Assembly: GCF_001424425.1 (NCBI RefSeq)
Contig: NZ_LMPT01000007.1
Location: 20,829 to 84,828, forward strand
Source of the DNA: Acidovorax sp. Leaf191
GTDB taxonomy: Bacteria > Pseudomonadota > Gammaproteobacteria > Burkholderiales > Burkholderiaceae_C
Reading direction: 5' to 3'
DNA length: 64,000 nucleotides
Shown here: positions 28,990 through 37,566 of the stretch, piece after piece
Position numbering within the stretch: the stretch's first letter is position 1
How the letters are laid out: every line of letters begins with the position of its first letter
Notes under the pieces: model-generated
Seen by the model: only the letters and a program-made list of their open reading frames with translations
The model's database searches: none
What the model was told of the DNA's origin: nothing
Program-made: the position numbers and the translations under genes

Positions 28990-29951
28990 GCCGACACCCC
29001 CTTGGCATGGCGCGGATCGAGCGCCACGCAGGCCGCATCCACCACCAGGTTGAACGTGACGAACAGCAGCCCCATGCACAGGGCCGCGCCCTGGATCATC
29101 GGAATGTCGCGTCCGAACACGGCATGCACCAGCGCGTGGCCGATGCCGGGCCAGGCAAACAGCGTCTCCACCACCACCGCGCCCTCCACCAAGAACAGCG
29201 CCTGCACGCCCAGGTAGGCTGCCACAGGCACTGCCGCATTGCGCAGGCCATGGCGCACCAGCGCCTGCAGGTCCGACAGGCCCTTGGTGCGGGCAAACTC
29301 GAACGATGGCGACTGCACCACGTCCTGCATGGCCGCGCGCGTCACGCGGGCCAGCCCGGCGGCCAGGCCCAGGCCCAGTGTCAGCGCGGGCAGCACCAGG
29401 CTGGCGTGGCTTTCATCGCCCGCCACAGGCAGAAAGCCCCAGTGCACGGCCACCAGCAGCATCAGCAGCACCGACAGCAAAAACGGCGGCGTGGCGCGCA
29501 GCACCACGCTCAGCACCCAGCTGGTCTTGTCCACCCAGCCGCCAGGCCGCAGGCCGGCCCACAGGCCCATGGGCACGCCCAGGACGAAGGCCAGGCCCAG
29601 CGCGGCCGCCGACAGCCGCAGGGTGGCGGCCAGGTGGTGAGCCACTTCTTCCCACACCGGCGCTTGCGTGACCAGCGACAGGCCCAGGTTCAGCGTCGCG
29701 ATGTCGCGCCACCAGTGCAGCAGGGCCCAGGCGGCGGGCTGGTTCAGCCCCAGTTCGGCGCGCACCGTGTCGGCGGCGGCATTGCTCACCAGGTCGTAGC
29801 CGTAGCGGCCCGCCGCGATGCGGGTGGCCAGGTCGCCGGGCAGCGAGCGCACCATCAAAAAGCACAGCGTGCCGATGATGAGCGCCAAGGCCACCACCTG
29901 CGCCAGGCGGCGCGCGGCCAGGGCCCACAAAGGGTTGAGCGGGCGGGTCAT
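28986..29951 (-). CDS. ABC transporter permease (DppB/NikB-like)
   Basis: 321 residues from MTRPLNPLWALAARRLAQ. It begins with the DppB-type first helix (VVALALIIGTLCFLMVRSLPGD), then the transport domain with an EAA loop (FEFARTKGLSDLQALVRHGLRNA) and FLVEGAVVVETLFAWPGIG. I chose the ATG that overlaps the stop of the binding-protein gene by 4 bp; another ATG 12 bp upstream is possible. Together with the second permease it forms the membrane channel of the importer. Confidence 0.92.
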   Translation of the reverse strand: MTRPLNPLWALAARRLAQVVALALIIGTLCFLMVRSLPGDLATRIAAGRYGYDLVSNAAADTVRAELGLNQPAAWALLHWWRDIATLNLGLSLVTQAPVWEEVAHHLAATLRLSAAALGLAFVLGVPMGLWAGLRPGGWVDKTSWVLSVVLRATPPFLLSVLLMLLVAVHWGFLPVAGDESHASLVLPALTLGLGLAAGLARVTRAAMQDVVQSPSFEFARTKGLSDLQALVRHGLRNAAVPVAAYLGVQALFLVEGAVVVETLFAWPGIGHALVHAVFGRDIPMIQGAALCMGLLFVTFNLVVDAACVALDPRHAKGVSA

Positions 29952-31552
29952 GTCGTTTGCCATTCCATGGAAGTGATGCGGTAGGAGCGCTCCAGCGGGT
30001 CCAGCGTGACGCCGCGCACGCGCGGGTTCACGGCCACGTGCTGGCGGTACCAGGCCACGGGGATCACGGGCAGCTCGTCCTGCAGGGTGTGGGTGATGCG
30101 CTGGCGCAGCAGCGTGGCGCGCTCGGGCGTGGCGGCGGTGCGGGCGAGCTCTTGCAGCGACTGCACCACGGCGTCGCTGTGCCAGCCCATGGCGCCCCAG
30201 TCGCCGCCCTGGGCCGAAAAGTCCTGCGCCAGCGTGCCGGTGGGGTCGGGCACGTTGGCGTAGTTGCGCGCGGCCAGTGCCAGCTGCAGGCTGCCGTCGC
30301 GGTGGCCCAGCGGTACGTCGCCAGAGTTGCCGATGCTCACCTTGACGGCAATGCCGGCCAGGCGCCACTGCTCTTGCAACGCGGTGGCGATCAGCGGCAG
30401 CTCGGGCCGGTCGAGAAAGGTGCGGATGCTCAGTGCCAGCGGTTGGCCGTCAGGGCTGCGCAGGCCGTCGCCATGGCGCTGCCAGCCTGCGTCCTGCAAC
30501 AGGCGCGCGGCGGCTTCGGGGTCGTGCCGCAGCGGGGGTAGCGCCCGGTTGTGCCAGGCGGCCAGCGTGGGCGGCAGCAACTGGGTGGCGGCCAGGTTCT
30601 CGTCGCCCATCAGCGCATGGGCGATGCCGCCCCGGTCGATGGCCAGGCTGAGCGCCTGTCGCACGCGCACGTCGCGCAGCGCGGGCAGGCCGGCATTGAG
30701 CTTGATGATGACGGTGCGCGGCAGCGTGACCGACGCCAGCCCCACCTTCTGGTGGCGGCGCAGCCGGCGCAGGCTGGCCGGGTCCAGCCCGTAGCCCAGG
30801 TCGGCTTGGCCGCCTTCGGCCATCAGCGCCCGGGTTTCGGGCCGGCTGGCGGCCAGGTACTGCACGGCGGCGATGGCGGGCCGGGGCCCGTCGAAGCCGT
30901 CGAACACCACCGTCTCGACCTGCTGCGGCGGCACCAGCACCGCAATGCGGTAGGGCCCGCTGCCCACGATGGACTGCACCTTGCCGCCGCGCCCGTAACT
31001 GGCCGGTGCCAGCACCATGGTGCTGCTGTGCGCCAGCAGGGCGGGCAGGGCGGCGTGGGGGCGGTTGAGCCGCACCACCACGGTGTGATCGCCCTGCGCT
31101 GCAATGCCGGCAATAGGCGCATGGCTGAGCAGCGCGGGCGGCACCTGCGCGTCCTGCAGGCAGCGCACCACGGCAGCGGCCGTCACCGGGCTGCCATCGT
31201 GAAACCGTGCGCCCGGGCGCAGGTCGAACTGCCACGCCAGCCCGTCGGCCGAGGTGCGCCAGCGCTGGGCCAGCGCACCTTCGGGGCGGCCATCATCGCC
31301 GGCGCCCATCAGCGTTTCGGCGACCTGCAGGCGGGTGAACATGTAGCCGCTTTGCGCAGGCGCCAGCCCGCTGATCTCCCACGGGCCCACGATGCGCAGC
31401 GGGGTGGTGCTATGGGGCGCTTTCGGCTGAGCCTGGGCCAGCGCTGGCAGGGCGGCCCCGGCCAGCGCAGCGGCAGGCCACTGCAGGGTGCTGCGCCGGG
31501 TGATGCGGGACTCTTCGGAAATCAAGGTGTGGTGCTGGTGCAATGTCGTCAT
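29948..31552 (-). CDS. ABC transporter substrate-binding protein (family 5, Dpp/Opp/Nik type)
   Basis: 534 residues. The N-terminus ITRRSTLQWPAAALAGAALPALAQAQ is a signal peptide with a twin-Arg motif. Family 5 features follow: LAQRWRTSADGLAWQFDLRPGARFHDGSPVTA, TVIIKLNAG-PALRDVRVRQALSLAIDR and the C-terminal PVIPVAWYRQHVAV. Family 5 proteins bind peptides, nickel chelates, heme or opine-type metallophores. Lying behind a TonB-dependent receptor, this one more likely takes a metal chelate, but the ligand cannot be read from sequence. Confidence 0.92.
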   Translation of the reverse strand: MTTLHQHHTLISEESRITRRSTLQWPAAALAGAALPALAQAQPKAPHSTTPLRIVGPWEISGLAPAQSGYMFTRLQVAETLMGAGDDGRPEGALAQRWRTSADGLAWQFDLRPGARFHDGSPVTAAAVVRCLQDAQVPPALLSHAPIAGIAAQGDHTVVVRLNRPHAALPALLAHSSTMVLAPASYGRGGKVQSIVGSGPYRIAVLVPPQQVETVVFDGFDGPRPAIAAVQYLAASRPETRALMAEGGQADLGYGLDPASLRRLRRHQKVGLASVTLPRTVIIKLNAGLPALRDVRVRQALSLAIDRGGIAHALMGDENLAATQLLPPTLAAWHNRALPPLRHDPEAAARLLQDAGWQRHGDGLRSPDGQPLALSIRTFLDRPELPLIATALQEQWRLAGIAVKVSIGNSGDVPLGHRDGSLQLALAARNYANVPDPTGTLAQDFSAQGGDWGAMGWHSDAVVQSLQELARTAATPERATLLRQRITHTLQDELPVIPVAWYRQHVAVNPRVRGVTLDPLERSYRITSMEWQTT

Positions 31553-31585
31553 ACGGGTTCGCGCCGAATCACTCCATACCCCAAT

Positions 31586-31650
31586 CCGTTCGGGCTGAGC
31601 CTGTCGAAGCCTCGCGCGGCGTTTCGACTGCGCCCAGTGAACGGTTCGGG
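31586..31650. repeat. REP-like palindromic repeat, copy 1
   Basis: Starts ccgttcgggctgagcctgtc, then a GC-rich centre and a degenerate inverted arm ending gaacggttcggg. It sits between the receptor and binding-protein genes. Related copies are at 41189, 41761, 41843 and 50501. Confidence 0.75.
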
Positions 31651-31672
31651 TATTTTGGGAAGCAGCTGGGTG

Positions 31673-33853
31673 TCAGAACTTGGCCTGCAGGCCTGCGGTG
31701 AGGGTGCGCGCCGTGCCTGGCGTGACCCACACCCGGCTGTACGAGCTGGTGTAGTGCTTGGCGTTGAACAGGTTGTCCATGTCGAGCGTGACGCTCAGCG
31801 TGGGGCTCAGGCGCCAGTACGCCACCAGCTTGGCGGTGGTGTAGCTGGGCAGATCGAAGCTGGCCGCGCCCGCATTGGCCTCTGCCTGCGTGCGCGCCTG
31901 GCCCAGACGCTTGCCCATGTGGGTGATGCCGCCGCCCACGCCGTAGCGCTGGCCGTTGGCCAGGGTGTCTTCGTACACGGCCAGCACGCTGCCGTTGATG
32001 CGGGGCACGTTCAACAGCCGGCCGCCGACTTCGAGCAGGTTGTCGCGGGCGATGCTCACGTCGTTGAGCACCAGGCTGGCGTTCACGCGCCAGTGCGCGT
32101 CGAGCCGGCCGGCCAGGTCCAGCTCCAGCCCGCGGCTGCGCACCTCGCCGGCGGCCACCGAGAACCCGGCATTGGCCGGGTCGCTGGTCAGCACGTTGCG
32201 CTTGCGGATGTCAAAGAGGGCGGCGGTGGCGCCGATGCGCTTGTCGCTGCTCTCCCACTTGGCGCCCAGCTCCAGCGCGCGGGCTTTTTCAGGGTCGAAG
32301 CCATTGCCTGCGACGTCGGAGCCGGTGTTGGGGCGGAACGAACGGCCCGCGTTGGCGTACACCGTCCACGCATCGGTGGGCAGCCAGCTCACGCCCAGGC
32401 GGGGCGACACGGCCGAGGGGCTCTGCGCGGTGGTGCGCTGCGTGAGGCGGTTGTTGAGCGACTGGTCGTAATTGTCGGCGCGCAGGCCGGCCATCACGCG
32501 CCACTGCGCACCCAGCTTGATGGTGTCCTGCAGATACAGCGCGGTGTTGCGCTGCTTTTCCAGCGTGTCGGTATTGCGACCCGGCGTGGGCTGGGGCTGG
32601 CCATACACCGGGTTCAGGATGTCGATGGCATACGGCGCGGCCGTGCTGGGGTTGGCCCGCAGCATCAGCGAATCCATGCTGAAACGAAAGCTCTCCACAC
32701 CCGCCAGCACCTCGTGCTCCAGCGCACCGGCACGCACCGTGCCCTGCAGCTCGGCCTGCAGCGCGATGTCGTCGGACTGGAAGTCACGGTAGCGGCGCTG
32801 GCGCGTGAGCGTGCGGTTGTCGGGCCGCAGCGCGGTGGGCTCGGTCGAAAAGCCCTCCAGGCCCGTCTCGCGGTACGACAGCCCGGCCCGGCTGCGCCAG
32901 TCGGGGTTCCATTCGTGGGACAGCACCAGTTGGTGCGTCTGGTTGCGCACGGTCACGTCGCCATCGGCCGGCTCGCCCAGAAAGCGGCTCACGGGGATGG
33001 CGCCCAGCCGGTTGTTGACCGCCACCACACCCCGGTCGAGCGGCGTGGCGTGGCGCAGCAACTCGGCCGTGTACTCCAGCACCGTGTCGGGCGTGAGCTT
33101 CCAGGTCAGCGCGGGGGCCACCACCTGGCGCTGCGCATCCACATGGTCGCGAAAGCTGCCCCGGTCTTCCACCGCCACGTTCAGGCGGTACGCCAGCCGA
33201 TCGTTGATGGGCCCGGTGGTATCGAGCGCCGCGCGGCCCAGGCGGTTGCTACCGGCATAGGCCTCCACCGAGTGGGCGGCCTTCCACAGCGGCTTCTTGC
33301 TCACGATGTTGAGCGTGCCGCCCGGCTCGCTGCTGCCGTACAGCGCGGCAGCCGGGCCCTTGAGGAACTCGATGCGCTCGACACCCGCCAGATCGCGCGG
33401 CGCGTTGAAGCCCCGGTTGGACGAAAAGCCGTTGAGCAAGGTCGCCATGCCCGTGTTCTCGTTGCCCGGCAGGCCCCGGATGGCGATGTTGTCCCACAGC
33501 CCGCCAAAGCTGTTCTGGCGCGAGACGCCGCCCACGTAGTCGAGCACATCGTCCAGCCGCGTGGCGCCCAGGTCGTCGAGCGTCTGGCGCGACATCACGC
33601 GCACGGATTGCGGCAGCTCGCGCAGCGGCAGGGTGGTCTTGGCGCCCTCGGCCTCGTCGGCGTAGTAGGCGCCGGAGGCGCTGCGGCCGACGACGTCGAC
33701 GGCGGAGAGGGTGGGTGTGGTGATCCCATCGCCGTCTGCGGCGAAGGCGGGGTTGATGGAGGCGAAGAGCGACGCAACCGCCACGGCCGACAACCTGGGG
33801 CGTGGCAAGGCCGCTGGGCGTGTAGACGAAAGAAAAGAAGACGAAGAACGCAT
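31673..33853 (-). CDS. TonB-dependent siderophore-type outer membrane receptor
   Basis: 726 residues from MRSSSSFLSSTRPAALP, signal peptide ending INPAFAAD. The TonB box region is about VDVVGRSASG. The plug domain contains PQSVRVMSRQTLDDLG and IRGLPGNENTGMATLLNGF, ending with VERIEFLKGPAAALYGSSEPGGTLNIVSKKP, the classic siderophore-receptor signature. The beta-barrel runs to the terminal Phe (TAGLQAKF). It imports a ferric or other metal chelate into the periplasm using ExbBD/TonB. It is followed on the same strand by an ABC importer, and preceded by a DUF2946-like gene, so all are likely one transcription unit. Confidence 0.94.
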   Translation of the reverse strand: MRSSSSFLSSTRPAALPRPRLSAVAVASLFASINPAFAADGDGITTPTLSAVDVVGRSASGAYYADEAEGAKTTLPLRELPQSVRVMSRQTLDDLGATRLDDVLDYVGGVSRQNSFGGLWDNIAIRGLPGNENTGMATLLNGFSSNRGFNAPRDLAGVERIEFLKGPAAALYGSSEPGGTLNIVSKKPLWKAAHSVEAYAGSNRLGRAALDTTGPINDRLAYRLNVAVEDRGSFRDHVDAQRQVVAPALTWKLTPDTVLEYTAELLRHATPLDRGVVAVNNRLGAIPVSRFLGEPADGDVTVRNQTHQLVLSHEWNPDWRSRAGLSYRETGLEGFSTEPTALRPDNRTLTRQRRYRDFQSDDIALQAELQGTVRAGALEHEVLAGVESFRFSMDSLMLRANPSTAAPYAIDILNPVYGQPQPTPGRNTDTLEKQRNTALYLQDTIKLGAQWRVMAGLRADNYDQSLNNRLTQRTTAQSPSAVSPRLGVSWLPTDAWTVYANAGRSFRPNTGSDVAGNGFDPEKARALELGAKWESSDKRIGATAALFDIRKRNVLTSDPANAGFSVAAGEVRSRGLELDLAGRLDAHWRVNASLVLNDVSIARDNLLEVGGRLLNVPRINGSVLAVYEDTLANGQRYGVGGGITHMGKRLGQARTQAEANAGAASFDLPSYTTAKLVAYWRLSPTLSVTLDMDNLFNAKHYTSSYSRVWVTPGTARTLTAGLQAKF

Positions 33854-34037
33854 GGCAAACCAGTCCAAAAGCGATGAATGCAAAGCCAGGAGCAACGTGG
33901 CCCACACCCGCCTGATTCAAGTGGTCAAGGCGGGCGCACAAAGCCGCGTGCCCGTACCCACCCCGGCGGGGTGAATACATGGCTGAAAAAAGAGGGGGTG
34001 CGCTTGAGAGCGCGAGCTGGCTAGGGCCTGACGCGTG

Positions 34038-34430
34038 TCAGGCCCGCTGGGCTGGCGGAGGATCGCGTGCGGCAAACGGCCATCGCACTTGCTGGACCGT
34101 GAACGGGTCTGCGCTTTGCGGCCTGAGTGTGCTGGGTGTTGCGGGAAGCGGTAGCTGGCCGGCCGCCGGTGCATGTGCCAGGCCCGCCTCCAGTGCGTGG
34201 CTCAGGCACCAGGCGCAGGTGGTGGGTGTGCTTTCGCTGTGCTCGCCCGTGGCTGGGGTGTCTGTGGCATACGCATCCACATCGCCTGCGGCTGTCGATG
34301 CCGTGGCGCTGGCTACTACCTCCTGGATGTGCCGTGCCTCATGCAGAGGCACGCCCGCCAAGGCGTTGAAAAACGCCACCAGCAGAAGCACGATGTGGAG
34401 AGGTAGGGCGGGGATGGTGCTGCGCAGCAT
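34038..34430 (-). CDS. DUF2946-like small exported protein
   Basis: 130 residues. The N-terminus ALPLHIVLLLVAFFNALAGVPLHEARH is a signal or anchor segment, followed by a disordered Ser/Thr/Ala-rich part and a Cys pair in TTCAWCLSHALEAG, which resembles the DUF2946 family. DUF2946 proteins often sit next to TonB receptors or metal-handling genes, as here (185 bp upstream of the receptor). A metal-related periplasmic role is plausible but unproven. Family assignment is by motif only. Confidence 0.65.
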   Translation of the reverse strand: MLRSTIPALPLHIVLLLVAFFNALAGVPLHEARHIQEVVASATASTAAGDVDAYATDTPATGEHSESTPTTCAWCLSHALEAGLAHAPAAGQLPLPATPSTLRPQSADPFTVQQVRWPFAARDPPPAQRA

Positions 34431-34793
34431 GAGGGGATGCGAATCATACTCAAGTGCGGGTGGTAGCTTGGTGGGTAAGTGAGAACGGGTTTGGATATTC
34501 GCTACTCAGCGCGGCGAGAAATCTGGGGCTGAATAAGAATCTTTGTGATCAGTAGCCTGTCTCCCGAGGCAAAATTCTCCATCTTCGGCTGTGAACTCAA
34601 GTTAACTATTGCTGGGCATCGATGCCCGCATACTTGTTGATGTTCTCTTGGATGAGGTGGTGCGTGCATGTCATTTTTCACTTCGGAACGAGCCATAGAC
34701 CATCCATAATGACCTTTCATGTGCCCCGATATCGCTACGATTTTCGAGTGGGGCGTCCAGCACAAAGCGCAGATTTCAAACATTGGAGGAGTC
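34431..34793. other. Intergenic region between the metal-uptake unit and the TIR gene
   Basis: No gene supported. It holds a possible Fur-type site, a 14-bp perfect palindrome gggcatcgatgccc (34614-34627), and the promoter region of the TIR gene. Base composition falls sharply from left to right, marking the edge of a lower-GC islet. Confidence 0.5.
34438..34452 (-). promoter_or_regulatory. Possible Fur-type box before the DUF2946-like gene
   Basis: On the minus strand TGAGTAT-G-ATTCGCA, 10 of 14 arm positions matching the 7-1-7 Fur pattern TGATAAT-G-ATTATCA. It lies only 8 bp before the start codon, so would act by blocking the leader. Weak match, low confidence. Confidence 0.3.
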
Positions 34794-37370
34794 ATGGCAA
34801 ATTTCGCAAAAGCCTTCGTATCGCATTCCAGCATCGACAAGCCACTGGTTGAACAGGTCGTCAAAGCAGTTTCTGCGGCGAGGTGGGAGATCGACAGCCA
34901 CACATTTGAAGAAGGTAATTACAGCGCTGGGGAAATCACCGCCGCTTTGGGACGATCCGATCTCTTCGTCCTGATCGCGTCTGCTCATTCGATGAGTTCA
35001 GAGTGGGTAAAGTCTGAGTTGGAGATCGCCCAGCATCTCTTGTATGCGGGCAAGCTGGGGGGGGTTGTCGCTTTCATTGTTGATGGGACGCAGGCGGAAG
35101 CGCTCCCCGAATGGCTGAGGATGCGCGTCTTCGTTCGCACATCCAATCCCGTTCGCATCACCAACTTAATTCGTTCCAAGCTTGTAGAGCTTGATACCAA
35201 GCGAGGCGTCAAGCCGAAACCATACGTACAGCGGAGCAAATTGCAAGGCGAGATGGAACGGCGAATCGCAGATCTTCGGCTACCGATTCAGGCCATTTAT
35301 TTGAGTGGAGTTGACGGGATTGGAAAACGAACTGTAGGCACGCGTACTCTGGAACCGCTGTTCCCCGGACGTGACGTGAGTGGAATTGATATATCCGTTG
35401 CGGATGGCGAAGGGGTTCTTGAAGCCTATCGAAAGATGTATTTCGCTTGGCGGAGGCCTACAACTGCCGAAGCCCGTAGCGTCTTCGATGAGTCGGCTGC
35501 GATGAGTCGAGATGAGCTAGTCGAGAAGACCTGTGAACTATTGAGATTAATAGATGAGCAAAGAATGTTTGTCTGGCTAAGATTCGACTACGACATCCTG
35601 GACGACGACGGGAACCCTCAGCAGGACCTGGCCGCGCTTCTGAAAGGTTTGACGAACAAGCGGCCTACTCTCGTGATCTGCGCCAAGCGATTGCCACGCG
35701 TCGCTGCTCAGAGGCGGGCGGAGAATGTTGGCTTCTTCAAAGTGGAAGGTCTAACCGAGGAAGAGTCTGCCCGCGTTTGGACGTTCGCATTGGAGCATCT
35801 GGAGTTTGACGATCTCGAACCACAGTTCCTGAATTTCTTGCGCGGCGAAGTAAGCGGGCATCCCGCAATGATCTGGACAGCTGCTGAATACGTTGCTTCT
35901 TCGGGCCGGGCTGCGGTCGAAGCGAATCCCAGAGAACTAATGGAGGCACTGCGCGGTTTGTCCGTTAGCTTAGTCGAGGGTCTAGCGCTTACGTCCACCG
36001 CAAAGAAGCTGTTGGCGTTGTTCGATGAATTCAATGCGATAGATCCAACAGATCTGCTTGAAATTTGCGGTGGGCATGATCAGGAGATCGCCGAATCAGT
36101 AACGAGACTCGTTAGTTTGGGCCTGTTGGAATCCGAAGGTGACCACCTTCGCATCGCTTCATATTTCAGGAGGGCTCGGTTCCGTAAACAATTTGCGACT
36201 GAAACAGAGGAGTTCGTCGCGGATGCCCGGAGGCGTTTAGTTGGAATTACTTCCAGTTACCAGGATGAAGACGAGATATCGTTCGAAACTATCGATGTGG
36301 CATTGATTAACTCTATTGCCATGGGAAAGCGTGTATCTGACCTTTTCGGCGAAAGGGCAGTTGTAGGCTCCCATTACCTGCGGGTGGCGCGTAGCAACTA
36401 CGACAGGGAGCGCTACCCTGACACTGTTCGATTCGCGATGGCTGCGCTCGACAAGCGACACACGCTCACCAATGAGGCTGTGGTGGAATCCTTGCGACTT
36501 CTTGGAATGGCTTCAGTTCGTATCGGAACCGAAGGAGCCGAGAGCCTTGCACGTGCGATTGAGGAACTGAACAAGATCGGTACCACACAGGCGGCTCGTC
36601 ACGTGCATTTTATTCAAGGTTTCGAGCATCGATGGAATGGCAGCTACGAGAGGGCCGAAGCAGAGTTCGTCGAGGTTTTGAAGTTCAATGCTCGCGACGT
36701 CCACGCACTCAGGGAATTGGCGCAACTCTTGGTGGGTCGGGAGGAGTATCAGGAGGCGGAGCGATATGCTCGCGACGCTCTGGAGAGAAATCCTGGAAAC
36801 CCATTCATTCTCGATGTGCTGATCCAGTGTCTCGTTGAACGCGGCAAACAAAATCTTCCCCGTTTAGCGGCAGATGAGGAACTTGAAGATCTTTTCGCGC
36901 AGTTGCAGATTGCTGACCGTCGTGAGCAGTCGGACTTTACCAATCTGAGGCGTGCTCACTATTTTGCGGCGTTGAAGGATTTTTCAGAGGCTATGCGGTG
37001 GGCAGACGCTGCGGTGCACAGGGCTCCGGGGAAAGTTGGAGGTTATGTGATGCGTGCTGAGATCAAGCTTCGCGTAAAAACCGATACGAAACTCTTCCAT
37101 TCGGTGGATGTAGACATCAAACACATTCAATCTATCGCGGATGAGTCCAAAGGAGCAAAGTCTCATGGCGCCCTCCTTGCAAAACTTCGCGTCCGATACG
37201 AGTTGGCTAAGGGAAATGTCGGAGCCGCCGTTGAGCAGCTAAATCGTGCTCCATGGGCTCATCGGCAGCTGAGAAAAAAGTTAGCGTGGGAGATAGGGGC
37301 GGAAATCGTAGATAAAAATCTGCAGGATCCCGATCTTGTCGCTTTTGCTAATCAAGCGCTCGCATCTTGA
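34794..37370 (+). CDS. TIR - STAND-type NTPase - TPR protein, candidate anti-phage defence
   Basis: 858 residues from MANFAKAFVSHSSIDKPLVE, start chosen for the GGAGGA site 5 bp upstream; an in-frame ATG at 34719 is less likely. Residues 1-130 form a TIR domain: FVSHSSIDK opening, D-HTFEEGNY middle, and S-EWVKSELE, where Glu75 matches the catalytic Glu of NAD-cleaving TIRs. A P-loop GVDGIGKRT (172-180) starts an NB-ARC/AAA-like STAND region with FVWLRFDYD as probable Walker B. The C-terminal third (about 560-850) is alpha-helical with TPR-like repeats (RAEAEFVEVLKFNARDVHAL, EAERYARDALERNPGNPFIL). This layout, effector-NTPase-sensor, is that of bacterial NLR-like immune proteins. GC is far below its neighbours, and the gene stands alone. 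Confidence 0.85.
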   Translation: MANFAKAFVSHSSIDKPLVEQVVKAVSAARWEIDSHTFEEGNYSAGEITAALGRSDLFVLIASAHSMSSEWVKSELEIAQHLLYAGKLGGVVAFIVDGTQAEALPEWLRMRVFVRTSNPVRITNLIRSKLVELDTKRGVKPKPYVQRSKLQGEMERRIADLRLPIQAIYLSGVDGIGKRTVGTRTLEPLFPGRDVSGIDISVADGEGVLEAYRKMYFAWRRPTTAEARSVFDESAAMSRDELVEKTCELLRLIDEQRMFVWLRFDYDILDDDGNPQQDLAALLKGLTNKRPTLVICAKRLPRVAAQRRAENVGFFKVEGLTEEESARVWTFALEHLEFDDLEPQFLNFLRGEVSGHPAMIWTAAEYVASSGRAAVEANPRELMEALRGLSVSLVEGLALTSTAKKLLALFDEFNAIDPTDLLEICGGHDQEIAESVTRLVSLGLLESEGDHLRIASYFRRARFRKQFATETEEFVADARRRLVGITSSYQDEDEISFETIDVALINSIAMGKRVSDLFGERAVVGSHYLRVARSNYDRERYPDTVRFAMAALDKRHTLTNEAVVESLRLLGMASVRIGTEGAESLARAIEELNKIGTTQAARHVHFIQGFEHRWNGSYERAEAEFVEVLKFNARDVHALRELAQLLVGREEYQEAERYARDALERNPGNPFILDVLIQCLVERGKQNLPRLAADEELEDLFAQLQIADRREQSDFTNLRRAHYFAALKDFSEAMRWADAAVHRAPGKVGGYVMRAEIKLRVKTDTKLFHSVDVDIKHIQSIADESKGAKSHGALLAKLRVRYELAKGNVGAAVEQLNRAPWAHRQLRKKLAWEIGAEIVDKNLQDPDLVAFANQALAS

Positions 37371-37521
37371 TTGAATGCTGTAGTTTGATAGATTTTCTGG
37401 CAATGGTTAATTGGCGTTAAATAATTGCGGCAAATTTCCTATCGTCTTTTCTTGTGGTAATGAAAAAATTCAATTTCGCACTGATTATTTGAATTAATTT
37501 ATTGAAATCGACCATTGCAAT

Positions 37522-37549
37522 AAAAGCGCCAGCAGACGCTGGCGCTTTT
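37522..37549. terminator. Bidirectional terminator between the TIR gene and mmsB
   Basis: Perfect 12-bp stem aaaagcgccagc / gctggcgctttt with a 4-nt loop. The A and T ends let it work in both directions. An AT-rich 150-bp stretch lies between it and the TIR stop. Confidence 0.88.
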
Positions 37550-37566
37550 CTGTAAAGGAAGAGCGA

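Noticed and set aside
30551..33877. A 1108-codon open frame on the plus strand, opposite the TonB receptor and binding protein
   Set aside because: Antisense artefact of high GC; composition rich in His, Gln, Arg and Ala with no domain, while the minus-strand genes have complete family signatures.
34614..34627. 14-bp palindrome gggcatcgatgccc as an operator for the TIR gene
   Set aside because: It is 165 bp from the start codon, and palindromes of this size occur by chance; no second copy is nearby.
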